From positions 1 through 26,546 of the forward strand of contig CAYWNA010000182.1 in assembly GCA_964459305.1 (NCBI GenBank): a DNA stretch of 26,546 nucleotides. The letters run 5' to 3'. This DNA is from CAYWNA01 sp964459305 (GTDB taxonomy: Bacteria; Planctomycetota; Planctomycetia; Pirellulales; Pirellulaceae). Both the position numbers and the translations under genes were made by a program. Within the stretch, counting starts at the first letter, position 1; every line of letters begins with the position of its first letter. This document shows, piece after piece, positions 1 to 8,953 of this stretch. The notes beneath the pieces are model-generated. The model saw nothing but the letters and a program-made list of their open reading frames with translations, was not told the origin of the DNA and ran no database searches.

Positions 1-1
1 T

Positions 2-142
2 GATAGCCGATATGCCAAAATCAAGCAGCGCCAATGTCAAGAAATAGACATCCACATCCCCAGCAACCATCTGCTCGTCCGCCTTACTCCCATCGGCAAA
101 GGCAGGCTGGTGTTCTACGAGTGCTCGCTGAAGAAACAGTAG
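2..142 (+). CDS. 3' end of an unrecognised gene, cut by window edge
   Basis: An open frame runs from the first bases of the window for 46 codons to a TAG stop and has no start inside the window, so it would be the C-terminus of a gene beginning to the left. The last residues read GKGRLVFYECSLKKQ. Codon use is GC-rich at third positions and the residues look like an ordinary soluble protein (alternating hydrophobic strands, IHIPSNHLLVRLTP). I do not recognise the family. It would converge on the HzsA-related gene, whose stop lies 70 bp further on the opposite strand. The short length makes the call tentative; a chance open frame of this size is possible. Confidence 0.4.
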   Translation, partial: DSRYAKIKQRQCQEIDIHIPSNHLLVRLTPIGKGRLVFYECSLKKQ

Positions 143-211
143 CTTCGTGGTCCGGCCGGCGACCATTCAACCGCAGCCGCCTCCATTCTGCGTTAGGATT
201 TCAGCGCAACA

Positions 212-3200
212 TCAAGGCGTGTAAGCGAGGGACTGTAAACAGCCGTATGCTCCCTCGCTGATGCGTCGGGCTGGTGCCGCAAGATCGCTGGCATGGACCA
301 TGGCAGCGCGCCTCCGATCAATCCGCCGCGAATCGCTGCTGGCGACGCGCGTCCAATGCGGCGGCGCCAGTGCGCGTACGTCGCGACGTGGGCGCTGCCA
401 AGCCTGATCGACGGCGGTACGCACAAGTTGCAGCACCGCTTGATAGTCTGGGTCGTTTTCGTCGTCGTACACTGCCTTGCCGCACTTGCCGCTGCCGCCG
501 GACCCGACGGGCAGCGGGGCGGACAGAAAGAGGCTCCGCTGGGGCTCGCGGAGATCGATCCAATCGAACCGCGTGATCTCGTTTGCCTCATGGCATGCGG
601 CGCATCGCTTGACGTGCACGGCCGCAATTCTCGCAGCAAGCTCGCGGTCGGCGGGCAGGTCGTAAGGCTCCTGTTCGGGGCGCATGTTGATGAACTCGTC
701 GTGATACGGCACGTTGGCGTCGATCCAGCCGACCAGTCGCAGCCAATCTTCATCGTCGAGCTTGGTCCGTTCCGCGCAGGCTCCGTTTCGCAATGCCTCG
801 ATCAATTTGCTCTTGTGCGATCCAAATGTCAGGGGCTGCGTGACCACGTCGGCGGGATCGTACTTGTTGGCGTACGAGACCAGTCCGTGCTCGAGCAGTG
901 TGCGATATGCCCGGTTGTGTCCGTCCAGCCGCAATGCTCTGCCGTACCAGGTTCGGATCTCGGCGCCTTCCACAAGCCCGCCGGAGAAGTCCAATTCGCC
1001 GGCCGGCTTCAACCCACTGTGGCATCGTACGCAATGCCGATCGAACACGGGCTGCACATCGCGGAGGAAGCTCAGCGTCTCGTCACCCCATGGCATCGGC
1101 ACGGGATTGGACGGTTCGCGCATCAAGGCCAGCGGCATCGGCGTGTCGGTGGGTGCCACCCCGCGCGACTCGTGGCAGCCCACGCAAGCACGCTGTTCGC
1201 CCGGTTGAAAACTGACGAACGACCGCATCCGCCGAAGTTCCATGTGGTTTTCGTCCAATAATTGGAAATAGACGGGCGTATCGACGGGGACCGTGAAGTG
1301 CGCGCTCCCGTCCGCCTCGACCGGCACATCGCCGATGATCCGTACCGGCGTCCAGTTCACGCCCGAGTTCAACGCGACGTATTCATATCGCTTGCCGCCA
1401 TGTTTCCGGTCGTAGGGCCAAGGGATACGATGGGCAATGCGGATGTGGCGAATCGTCTTTGAATCGATGCCTTCGACCCCATGGCCGATGTCGCTGACCG
1501 AGCAAACTGCGTATTGTTTGCTCGCGTCGGTTACGTCGGTCACGATTGGCGGCTTGGTGCGCGGCCGTAACGGGATGGGCACAGAGCTGGAGATGTTTGG
1601 ATCGCGATAGATCAGTTCTTTGTTGCCGAAGACGTCGATCAGGTACAGAGCGTAGCCGGTCTCGTCCATGCCGCGATAGTACGATGGAAATCCTTCCGGG
1701 CCTTCCTTTTGGTAGCTGTATGCGGCGAGGTAGTATTTTTCTGACAGCGCCCAAGGGTTCATGTAGTGACCGCCGTCGTCACGGACGCCACCTTCGGCTA
1801 CCGGCGAACCGGACATTCCGCCTTCCGGCGGTACGACGCCAGGCGTAACGATACGAATCGCTTTCGGATCGTTCATGCCGCCGCTGGGCGTGATCACCAC
1901 CACAGGACCGGCCGCCAGTGTGTGATGGCCAGCGGCGATGGCTACGTGCTTGCGATTACCCGTGCCGGGAACCGAGCGCACGTCCTCCAAAGCCCACGGG
2001 TCGTTCAGATGTTGTTTGAACAGCGCGTCGGCCCACGTGCCGTCGGGTCGCACGATCCACAGCGATTGGATTTGAGTCAGGTTCCGTTCTTGGTATTCCC
2101 ACCGAGTGTAGCCAATCGTGCCGTCGTCAAGGCAGTGCGGCAGGTAGTCGCCGTCTTTGTTGACGCTCAGCCGTCGAATATTGCTGCCGTCCAGCCGCAT
2201 CACGTACAGGTTGCACGAAGTCTCGTCCAATCGCGGCGTGTGATTGCACTGAAGCTCGTAGGCACACCGCTCGGAGACAAACGCAATGTCGCCGTTGGGT
2301 AAGTACGTGGGATCGAGGTCGCTCCAGTAATCATGGTTCGTCACTTGGCGAAGTTTGTCGCCGTCGATTCGGATCTCGAAGATGTGCGTAGGCTCGACGG
2401 TCTCCCTTAGCTGATGAGCCACATTTCGGGCCGCACAGAATGCCGGAGGCCATGGCTTGACTGGCGGTTCGTTGCTTTCGGCCTTGGCGTAGCCGAACAC
2501 GATGCGGTCGCCGTCGAACCACAAGTCCATGCCGTGCACGTGGCCGGGCCCTAGCTTGCCGTCAATCACGTTACTGACTCGCTGGCTTGTCCCGTCAGGC
2601 GAAAAGGGATTGTCGAGAATACATATGTCGCCCCCCGGCCGTGAGACCCACGGCATGTGATTCAGACAGATATCGGGATAGGTTTGCTGCGTGAATCGCT
2701 TGACGAATAGTAGCCTATCGAAGTCCACCAGCGGGTTGGCAAAGGCCAACCGTCGCACAACCCAGCGTACTTGGAAGTACAGCTCCCGCTGCGCATCTGC
2801 GGAGGCGTCTTCGGGCATTTTTTCAAGGCGCGTGGCTAATTCGTTCAACTGCCCGTCGAAGAGCTGGGTGTCGACGCCGGACGCCCGCAGGTCCGTCACC
2901 AATTGCCGACCGCGATCAACAAAAAACGCTATCGGATACGAAATCGGTTGCGCTTTCGTGGCCGGAACCTTGACGGTCGACCACCGGCTAAGGCTGCTCT
3001 GATCGGCCGATCGCCCCAGGGCGATGTTGATGTTCGGATCGCCGGGCGAGTAGATTTCGACCTCATCGAGATGAAAAAAGATCGGCTTGTCACTGCGGAT
3101 CTGCAAACGCACAAAGCGTGCCCGGACCTCTTCGGGCGCAAAGGTCACCGCGAGCGGCGGGGCGCCCGAGATGCCACCGAAGTGTTTGCCTCGATTATCG

Positions 3201-3637
3201 TAGATTCGCCGCCAGTCTTTGCCGTCGTCGGAGATGTGAATGATGAGGTTGTCGGCATTGTGCAATCCCGGTTCGTAGTCAAGCCGATTGTAGACGACGA
3301 TCCGCGCGATTGCCGTAGGCTCACCCAAATCGATCTGCCACCAAGGATTAGGCTCGTGGCCTGTGTGGAACGCGTACTCTCCGTCCTTCACGCCGTCGAC
3401 GGCTCCAGCAGCGTCAGTCCATGTAGCAATCACGCTTGGAGCCGCCTTGAATCCATTTCTCCACGCGCCCAGCGCCTCGGCTTGCTTCAGCCAATCGACT
3501 TCGACTTGTTTGCGGAGCGATTCGGTGGCTGAACCGGTGGTGGCCATGCCGCACAAGAAAGTCAGAAGAATCCACAAAACAAAGGGGAAATAATGCACGC
3601 TCGCACGGTAAAGTCGCCTTCTGCCTGCCTTCCGCAT
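212..3637 (-). CDS. HzsA-related exported c-type haem protein with discoidin-like domain
   Basis: This 1141-aa protein starts with a signal peptide (hydrophobic segment around residues 17-35) and begins at an ATG 6 nt downstream of a strong ribosome site, AAAGGAGAT. Residues about 55-200 look like an F5/8 type C (discoidin) carbohydrate-binding fold. Residues about 370-700 contain propeller-like repeats of the TolB/hydrazine synthase alpha middle-domain type. Three haem-binding motifs follow: CVGCH (818-822), CVRCH (869-873) and CAACH (1012-1016). The protein should be periplasmic or surface-bound. Planctomycetes without anammox metabolism carry many such HzsA-related proteins of unknown function, so hydrazine synthesis is not implied. 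It is the last gene of a six-gene minus-strand run. The final 60 or so residues are Arg/Ala-rich and run into an inverted repeat, so the true C-terminus may be altered by a frameshift or repeat insertion. Confidence 0.85.
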   Translation of the reverse strand: MRKAGRRRLYRASVHYFPFVLWILLTFLCGMATTGSATESLRKQVEVDWLKQAEALGAWRNGFKAAPSVIATWTDAAGAVDGVKDGEYAFHTGHEPNPWWQIDLGEPTAIARIVVYNRLDYEPGLHNADNLIIHISDDGKDWRRIYDNRGKHFGGISGAPPLAVTFAPEEVRARFVRLQIRSDKPIFFHLDEVEIYSPGDPNINIALGRSADQSSLSRWSTVKVPATKAQPISYPIAFFVDRGRQLVTDLRASGVDTQLFDGQLNELATRLEKMPEDASADAQRELYFQVRWVVRRLAFANPLVDFDRLLFVKRFTQQTYPDICLNHMPWVSRPGGDICILDNPFSPDGTSQRVSNVIDGKLGPGHVHGMDLWFDGDRIVFGYAKAESNEPPVKPWPPAFCAARNVAHQLRETVEPTHIFEIRIDGDKLRQVTNHDYWSDLDPTYLPNGDIAFVSERCAYELQCNHTPRLDETSCNLYVMRLDGSNIRRLSVNKDGDYLPHCLDDGTIGYTRWEYQERNLTQIQSLWIVRPDGTWADALFKQHLNDPWALEDVRSVPGTGNRKHVAIAAGHHTLAAGPVVVITPSGGMNDPKAIRIVTPGVVPPEGGMSGSPVAEGGVRDDGGHYMNPWALSEKYYLAAYSYQKEGPEGFPSYYRGMDETGYALYLIDVFGNKELIYRDPNISSSVPIPLRPRTKPPIVTDVTDASKQYAVCSVSDIGHGVEGIDSKTIRHIRIAHRIPWPYDRKHGGKRYEYVALNSGVNWTPVRIIGDVPVEADGSAHFTVPVDTPVYFQLLDENHMELRRMRSFVSFQPGEQRACVGCHESRGVAPTDTPMPLALMREPSNPVPMPWGDETLSFLRDVQPVFDRHCVRCHSGLKPAGELDFSGGLVEGAEIRTWYGRALRLDGHNRAYRTLLEHGLVSYANKYDPADVVTQPLTFGSHKSKLIEALRNGACAERTKLDDEDWLRLVGWIDANVPYHDEFINMRPEQEPYDLPADRELAARIAAVHVKRCAACHEANEITRFDWIDLREPQRSLFLSAPLPVGSGGSGKCGKAVYDDENDPDYQAVLQLVRTAVDQAWQRPRRDVRALAPPHWTRVASSDSRRIDRRRAAMVHASDLAAPARRISEGAYGCLQSLAYTP
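225..259. repeat. Inverted repeat at the 3' end of the HzsA-related gene
   Basis: A 9-nt arm AGCGAGGGA (225-233) is mirrored by TCCCTCGCT (251-259), and the loop contains a smaller palindrome CTGTAAACAG. It lies inside the last codons of the HzsA-related frame. It may act as a terminator between the two converging genes, but no T-run follows on either strand. It also resembles dispersed repeats I associate with planctomycete genomes; that is recollection, not a search. Confidence 0.5.
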
Positions 3638-3643
3638 CGCAAC

Positions 3644-3652
3644 ATCTCCTTT
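3644..3652 (-). promoter_or_regulatory. Ribosome binding site of the HzsA-related gene
   Basis: On the minus strand AAAGGAGAT stands a few bases before the ATG at 3637. It is the best Shine-Dalgarno match in the window and fixes the start in front of the signal peptide. Confidence 0.7.
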
Positions 3653-3682
3653 TGCGAATTGGTGATGCTCTACGAGTCCTTG

Positions 3683-3733
3683 TTGGAGTCCAGGCTTCAG
3701 CCTGTCCCCCGCAGCCTAAAGGCTGTACTCCAG
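3683..3733. repeat. Imperfect inverted repeat in the gap before the HzsA-related gene
   Basis: The 22-nt arms at 3683-3704 and 3712-3733 match at 17 of 22 positions across a 7-nt loop. The core, AGGCTTCAGCCTGTC, resembles the core of the perfect palindrome at 16090-16152 (AGGCTTCCAGCCTGTC). The rest of the 203-bp gap between genes (3638-3840) holds a short AGGC-TTCG-GCCT hairpin near 3776 and no reading frame of note. Confidence 0.55.
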
Positions 3734-3840
3734 CGGATATTTCCAACCGGCCGCGGCGTAGTTACATTCTAACAGGCTTCGGCCTATTTGCAGGCCGGCA
3801 CACGGACTCGTGTTGCCCAGGGAACCCAAAATCCGCTCCA

Positions 3841-6800
3841 TCAGTCCTTGGGTTCCTGGCAGAAACGCCAAAGCCGGTGCGAGTGTTGCCCGAGTTCAAA
3901 CCGGACCGCCTTACCTAACTCTACGGTCGATTCTGTCGGTTCGTGCTCCAGGAAGCTGTCAGGATACGCCAGACCACCGCAACCGTGATCCTGGCACGTG
4001 ACCGCGTTATCTCTGAACCCGAACCGCGAGAAATCGATCGAGAGCTCGCCCGACACATCGGTATCGCTGTCGTTGACCGCCATGACAACCAGGTTCGCAT
4101 CGCCTCGCCGCCAGGCGGAGGCAACAACCGGTTCGGCCGTGGCATCGACTCGGATTCCGTTATCCTTACGCCAATAAGGGATGAACTCGACGGTCTCGTC
4201 CCAGCCCAGTTCATCGAAGGGCTTGCGGTTGGCCGGGCCGCCAGCTGCCCATGTTGTTCCGTCATGCACGAAAAGCAGCCCCCAGAGATGAGCCCGCACC
4301 GGCCGGGCCTCGTGCGGTTGGGTGCGATTCCAATCCCAGAACTGGTACAAGTAGAACTTGTCGCCAAAGGCAAACGGACTGTAGCGCGCGGCCACCTTGC
4401 GGAGGTCGATAATCTTGGTGTAGTCCCATGGCAGGCTTGGGTCGTGTGATAGTTTGCTGCGGTAGTTCGCTGTGTTTTCTTCACCTTCGACCAGCCAATC
4501 ACAGAAGCTCCACGCATACATATTGTTGTCCCCGGACATGTGCACGAACACCTGATTCAGCGGATTCACCGATTTCATGATCACATACAGACGCCGCATG
4601 AATTTCCGGTCGGACGCGCTGTTGTCCAGGTAACAATGCATCGGGAACTGGCCGTCGTCGGTCAGGTAGCGCACCGTCCGGTCGAGATACCACATATAGA
4701 AATCCTGATAGGAAGGCGTCTCGCAGCGGATACGGACGCTCGCCGCCTTCATCTTGGCGTCGGGATCAAACGGAACGGCTGGACGAGCGTCGTCGCCACC
4801 CCACTCGAATCGGTACTTGCGATACTCCGGCGTGTTTGCATCGGTCGTGACAATATTCAGATACATACAATACGTCTGCTTGCGCTCCTCCCACATCTTC
4901 CTGTAGTTCTCTTTCCTTTTTGCGATGAATTCGGGATCGAACGCTTTGGGTTCCCAGAAGTTGAGATAGTTCCAATGGCGGCTCCACCCTTCGGTGTAGA
5001 GCGGCCTGATGTTGAACAGCTCCTTGGTCGGGTTGCTGTTCCACGTGCAGTCGTCCACTCTGAACCTGCGATAGAGTGAGGACCGCGGCCGCACTGGCAG
5101 CGCCTGCAAACCGAATGAGTATTGCCGCGGCGCGTCGACGACCATAGGCCGGTCACTCAGCAAGAATCGAATCACGTATTCCGTCTCGCCCGGAACGAGT
5201 TCCTGTCTTGCAGCACTGGCATAGGAGAACTGCAAGCCCCGTTCCTCGTCGCCGATCCGCATGCCATGGATTGGGGCGGAGGACTGCTGCTGGCGTGGAC
5301 TTGCACCTAGACGCTTCGGGAAGTACTCCGACGGATTCCACAACGTGGCGAATTCCGGCTTCATTGGCACTTCAATCGCGACGAAGTCGATCTTTGTCGG
5401 CTCCGACGCCGAAAGCGTCAGTATGTTTCGGCTGAAGCCATCGAATTCGATCCAACCGTCCCCGGTCACAGTGAGTCCGTCGACCGCAGATGACGTGCGA
5501 AACGCGACTCGCACGTCGGTGGCATCGGCAGCCGTGAAAGCGCCTTCGGGGAAAGATCTCGTCTGGCCTTCCTGTCCGAATACCAGTCGCGCCGGGCCGG
5601 CCAGTACATCCTGGCCGAGAATGCGTACCTGCTTTGGAAGACCCGCCACACCAAACGCGTAGTCGCGACCCCAACACGAAATCGTGCGGCCTGAGATGTG
5701 GAGCGGCATCCATGGCTCTGGAACCGTATCGATCAATCCGAGCTTGTTGCCAAGCCACACGGGCGGCGGGTCCTTTTGCAGTGTTTCTTTCAACACCATG
5801 ATACCCGCGCCCAGGTCGAGTTCGGCGACGACGTCGTAGGTTCCTGCCGGCAACCGGCGACAGTCAACCTCGATCGCTTCCTGCAAATGCTGAAAAGACG
5901 AAAGCTTCTGGGAAAGGCTCGCATCGCCGGTTCCCACGGGGACGATACGCAGCCTACCGCTTTTCGCCTTTGCCAACGTCGCGGTGCTGCCGAAATCCAA
6001 CACCGCTGCGAGCTTCTCCGATGTGGGGAGATAGCGCAGCTCCAAATCCAACTCACGGGAGAAAACGAACGGCAGGCTGTGCTCCAACAGTGTCGCCCCG
6101 GCCGGGTCGGCGAGCTGCACGTGTACCTGGCCGGCCAGCGGCCCGGCGATGGATGATTCGACGAGAGTCTCCGCCATTTGTCCAGCGTCAACGGTTAGCG
6201 AACGCTGTTCCGGCCCAAACACCGTCTTGTCGCCGGCGGCGATTGAAACACGGCCTTGCACTTCCAAAGATTCCTCACCGCCGTTCCCGACTGCGGCAGC
6301 GACGGCGAGCTCGCCACTGGGCAGGTCGCCCAAGCCACGAAGTTCGCAGTACACGGGCAACGCGGAAAGCCGGAGTCTGGCCAATGGGCGAAGTGCACCA
6401 GCTTCGTAATGCCAGATACTGTCGATCATGTCGAGCTGTCGACCGCCATGGACGAAGTTGATCCCCCATTCTTTGTCGACTGACGTACCATCGCCAAACG
6501 TCGCGAACGGAATCGAGAACTCGACGCTCCAGAGGTCGTCTGTCCACGTCTGATTCGCTGACCAGTCGGTGTTCCAGCCGGGATCACCGTTTTTTTCGTC
6601 GCGTTTGGTGCGGGCACCGTTGATGCCGAAGAAGAACACGTCGGCTGCGCCGGGCGGTGAAAGCAGCACGCCTACGTAATCGTCTGCGGTAATGTCCTCG
6701 TCTCGTTCCTTTACGGTCGTTTTCAGCGGCGATCCGACGTACACGTCACGCTGCTGCTTGAACTTCTCGTCGATGGGAACGGAGAACAGGCAGAACAATG

Positions 6801-7683
6801 CGTCGGGGCTGTGGCCGACTCGGAGCACAGAAGCGTCGCCGTTGGCGACTCCGAGAATACGGTCGCCCCATCCGGTAACGGCCGCGCTTTGCTGCCACTC
6901 GCGCTCGCTGCTCTCGGTCCCGTCCATCTCCGGCGTGGACATGGGTGGGGCGGTCACGTGGCTTGTCCCCGGCTGGGCGACGCCGTGCAATGCGGCGACT
7001 TCTGGCGAGGTGAGAGCTCGTTTGAAGATCATCAATTCATCCACAACCTGGCCTGCGCCAAAGCCCTCGTGCAGACGCAGACCGCCCTGTTTTACGAACT
7101 GTGGTTCCAGTAGATCCGCACTCTTTGTGCCGCGACATACGCCGTTGATGTACCACGCCTGCTCACCCGGCTTGAAGGTGAAAGCCATATGAGCCCAGAC
7201 GTCTTTGCCCCAACCGTCCCACCACTGGCCGCCACCTACGACGTAGTTGCGACCACCGCCGGACACATAGACCCAGTTGTTGCCCGGGTAGAAGCGATAC
7301 AACATCATCGAGCACGTATCCGAGTAGGCGCTCACGAATTGATGGTTGCGACCGTCGCCGGCTTTCCAACCGACGGCCTTTAGCCAGAAACTGATCGTGC
7401 CCTCTTGCTGCGAAAAGATCTCCTTGCCTCGGTACATGAGACTCACCCTCTCGTCCAGCAAGACTCCACGTCCTCGGATGCCCTGATCAAACCTGACTTC
7501 CTTCTCGCTACCTTTGGCGAAAGTAGTCTCGACGTGCCCGAGCGCAACATCCGGCGCTAGTCCCTTCTCAAACGAGAGGTAGAAACGCAGATCGTCTCTG
7601 TCGAGGGCCTGCCCAGCCGGCGTGCAAAACAGGACCCCGACGATTGCCAACGCAAACCAACTGACTGTTTCGCCTCTGATCAT
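3841..7683 (-). CDS. Exported LamG / DOMON-like / glycoside-hydrolase-like protein
   Basis: This protein has 1280 aa from the chosen ATG at 7683, which gives a clean signal peptide (VSWFALAIVGVLFCTPAGQA). The frame stays open upstream to 8013, but those codons lie in the nitrilase gene and the gap, so the longer start is unlikely. Residues about 27-240 form a LamG (concanavalin-like) domain. Residues about 275-450 look like a DOMON/CBM9-type sugar-binding domain. A beta-rich region follows, then a C-terminal (about 800-1280) TIM-barrel-like hydrolase region. The segment PEPWMPLHISG...WGRDYAFG resembles the DUF6067 type of uncharacterised glycoside hydrolase. The catalytic acids cannot be assigned with confidence. 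Together with its neighbours it suggests polysaccharide binding and cleavage outside the cytoplasm. Confidence 0.82.
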   Translation of the reverse strand: MIRGETVSWFALAIVGVLFCTPAGQALDRDDLRFYLSFEKGLAPDVALGHVETTFAKGSEKEVRFDQGIRGRGVLLDERVSLMYRGKEIFSQQEGTISFWLKAVGWKAGDGRNHQFVSAYSDTCSMMLYRFYPGNNWVYVSGGGRNYVVGGGQWWDGWGKDVWAHMAFTFKPGEQAWYINGVCRGTKSADLLEPQFVKQGGLRLHEGFGAGQVVDELMIFKRALTSPEVAALHGVAQPGTSHVTAPPMSTPEMDGTESSEREWQQSAAVTGWGDRILGVANGDASVLRVGHSPDALFCLFSVPIDEKFKQQRDVYVGSPLKTTVKERDEDITADDYVGVLLSPPGAADVFFFGINGARTKRDEKNGDPGWNTDWSANQTWTDDLWSVEFSIPFATFGDGTSVDKEWGINFVHGGRQLDMIDSIWHYEAGALRPLARLRLSALPVYCELRGLGDLPSGELAVAAAVGNGGEESLEVQGRVSIAAGDKTVFGPEQRSLTVDAGQMAETLVESSIAGPLAGQVHVQLADPAGATLLEHSLPFVFSRELDLELRYLPTSEKLAAVLDFGSTATLAKAKSGRLRIVPVGTGDASLSQKLSSFQHLQEAIEVDCRRLPAGTYDVVAELDLGAGIMVLKETLQKDPPPVWLGNKLGLIDTVPEPWMPLHISGRTISCWGRDYAFGVAGLPKQVRILGQDVLAGPARLVFGQEGQTRSFPEGAFTAADATDVRVAFRTSSAVDGLTVTGDGWIEFDGFSRNILTLSASEPTKIDFVAIEVPMKPEFATLWNPSEYFPKRLGASPRQQQSSAPIHGMRIGDEERGLQFSYASAARQELVPGETEYVIRFLLSDRPMVVDAPRQYSFGLQALPVRPRSSLYRRFRVDDCTWNSNPTKELFNIRPLYTEGWSRHWNYLNFWEPKAFDPEFIAKRKENYRKMWEERKQTYCMYLNIVTTDANTPEYRKYRFEWGGDDARPAVPFDPDAKMKAASVRIRCETPSYQDFYMWYLDRTVRYLTDDGQFPMHCYLDNSASDRKFMRRLYVIMKSVNPLNQVFVHMSGDNNMYAWSFCDWLVEGEENTANYRSKLSHDPSLPWDYTKIIDLRKVAARYSPFAFGDKFYLYQFWDWNRTQPHEARPVRAHLWGLLFVHDGTTWAAGGPANRKPFDELGWDETVEFIPYWRKDNGIRVDATAEPVVASAWRRGDANLVVMAVNDSDTDVSGELSIDFSRFGFRDNAVTCQDHGCGGLAYPDSFLEHEPTESTVELGKAVRFELGQHSHRLWRFCQEPKD

Positions 7684-7774
7684 CGCGACTTCCCAATTGC
7701 ATGAGGGTAATCGAGCATTCGACAAACTGGAATCCACGGTTGTCGGGAGGGCGGGCCCCCGCCGAGCGGGGTAT

Positions 7775-7829
7775 TGGTGCCAGAAATCAGGCTCAGCAGG
7801 AGTTTCGCCCTGCCAATTCCCAGGCACCA
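7775..7829. repeat. Candidate dispersed palindromic repeat after the nitrilase gene
   Basis: The segment is bounded by TGGTGCC (7775-7781) and its reverse complement GGCACCA (7823-7829), with an inner GCAGG/CCTGC pair. It sits directly behind the nitrilase stop in a 151-bp gap. It looks like a degraded repeat of the same general kind as the clearer palindromes in this window. The pairing is short and could partly be chance. Confidence 0.35.
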
Positions 7830-7834
7830 GCCAA

Positions 7835-8842
7835 CTAGATCCGTCTGCCTTCTTTTCGAGCCTGATTGATCTCTTTTCGGCTTCGGTGGCGGTACTCACG
7901 CAACGTTTCAATGCCGTACTGCTTGCAGAGGTCGCGTACCCGGACGCCTGGTTTGATTGCCCGAAGAAGGTACCACGACTCCGTCGGGAAGAAGCGCTCT
8001 TGCTTGACTTCATCCACGTGCACTTCGAGCAGCTTTTTCACCTTGGCCGTATTGAAGTTGGTGTGGACAAAGGTCCGGTCCAGATCCAACGTGGCGATAA
8101 ACTGTTTGGGACGAGGTCCGTCCAGCTCATCGAGCGTTTTTCCGGTACAGTCGATGATGTTTCCGTCACCGACCGGAACAACGTAGTAGTTGTAGGCCAT
8201 CGCGTATGCGTTCAGCGGGCAACCGCCGCCATAGGCGCTGGGCCAGAACACAATCTCGGCATCCAGCAGGTCCGCCTCGTGCCATAGCTCGGCGAAATTG
8301 ATGTCGAAGCAAGTCAGGATGCTGATGCGTCCGAAATCGGTATCAAAGGTCTTAACCCCTTCTTCGCTGACGTGGAGTCCTTCGCCCCAATAGACGAATA
8401 CCTTGCGGTACTGGCCGACGATTTTCCCCGCACGGTCGATCAGCACGGCCGTATTGTACTGCTTCTCGCCGGCCTGTTCGCGAATCGGGCAGATCACGTA
8501 CATGTTATGCTTCTTTGCCATGTCGGCGACCGCCCGCGTGGTTGGACCGGGTATTGGCTCTGCGGTAATCCCGGCGAATTCTTCGGGCAAGCACGCAATA
8601 TCCACCCCACGCCGACCGGCCGTTTCCAGGTGTTCCAGCCCCAGACGGAGCTTCGCCTCATGGTCGCCACCGAAGCCGATGCAAACGGCTGCAACGCGCA
8701 CGGACCGTCCAGGGAGTTTATCCTCAGCCGCATTGACCAAGGTGACAGACGACGCGCAGAACAGGCAAAGTACGGCAAGAGCATACGGTTGGGGTCGGGT
8801 GTTCAGAAATTCCTTTTTTGAGACCGTGGATTGTGGAATCAT
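7835..8842 (-). CDS. Exported carbon-nitrogen hydrolase (nitrilase superfamily)
   Basis: This protein has 335 aa from the ATG at 8842. The frame is open to a GTG at 8932, but the ATG is preferred because GAGGGGA lies 8 nt upstream and gives a signal-like N-terminus (hydrophobic YALAVLCLFCASS, then VNA). The nitrilase triad is visible: Glu87 in LPEEF, Lys147 in QYRKVF and Cys178 in LTCFDINF. The superfamily hydrolyses nitriles, amides or ureido groups; a likely reaction here is release of ammonia or an amine from an amide, but the substrate is unknown. An export signal is unusual for this family but recurs in planctomycetes. The start codon, ribosome site and first 17 or so codons lie inside a repeat element with inverted ends (8791-8940). 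Confidence 0.85.
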   Translation of the reverse strand: MIPQSTVSKKEFLNTRPQPYALAVLCLFCASSVTLVNAAEDKLPGRSVRVAAVCIGFGGDHEAKLRLGLEHLETAGRRGVDIACLPEEFAGITAEPIPGPTTRAVADMAKKHNMYVICPIREQAGEKQYNTAVLIDRAGKIVGQYRKVFVYWGEGLHVSEEGVKTFDTDFGRISILTCFDINFAELWHEADLLDAEIVFWPSAYGGGCPLNAYAMAYNYYVVPVGDGNIIDCTGKTLDELDGPRPKQFIATLDLDRTFVHTNFNTAKVKKLLEVHVDEVKQERFFPTESWYLLRAIKPGVRVRDLCKQYGIETLREYRHRSRKEINQARKEGRRI

Positions 8843-8940
8843 ATTGCGTTTCCCCTCAAAAAACGAATTTTCGCAGTCCCAGAATTCGACGTACCCATGG
8901 GTCTTCCCGGCGAAAAATGAATTTCTGAACACCCGACCCC
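8791..8940. repeat. 150-bp element with 30-nt terminal inverted repeats (MITE-like)
   Basis: The left end 8791-8820 begins GGGGTCGGGTGTTCAGAAAT. The reverse complement of the right end 8911-8940 begins with the same 20 bases, and overall 28 of 30 positions match. Inside, AGACC and GGTCT continue the symmetry. The spacer is 90 bp with no gene. A degenerate relative lies at 14974-15063. It resembles a non-autonomous miniature inverted-repeat element, but no transposase or target-site duplication was identified. Confidence 0.7.
8851..8857 (-). promoter_or_regulatory. Ribosome binding site of the nitrilase gene, inside the repeat
   Basis: GAGGGGA on the minus strand stands 8 nt before the ATG at 8842. 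It lies in the spacer of the 8791-8940 inverted-repeat element, so the repeat appears to supply the translation start. Confidence 0.5.
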
Positions 8941-8953
8941 TATTCCTTTCACA

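Noticed and set aside
34..261. Plus-strand frame whose translation contains NRSRLHSALGF, reminiscent of IS3 transposase ends
   Set aside because: The match is a few residues only, the rest is low-complexity, and another frame here (2-142) looks more like coding sequence.
293..1261. Long plus-strand frame of 322 codons opposite the HzsA-related gene
   Set aside because: It is antisense to a well-supported coding frame with signal peptide and haem motifs, and its translation shows no domain features.
212..3637. Interpretation of the HzsA-related protein as hydrazine synthase and the organism as anammox
   Set aside because: The partner subunits are absent from the window, domain architecture differs (discoidin-like N-terminus) and the neighbours point to carbohydrate-type functions.
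7684..8013. Upstream extension of the LamG/GH-like protein by 110 residues
   Set aside because: It overlaps the nitrilase 3' end and places the signal peptide internally; the ATG at 7683 is better.
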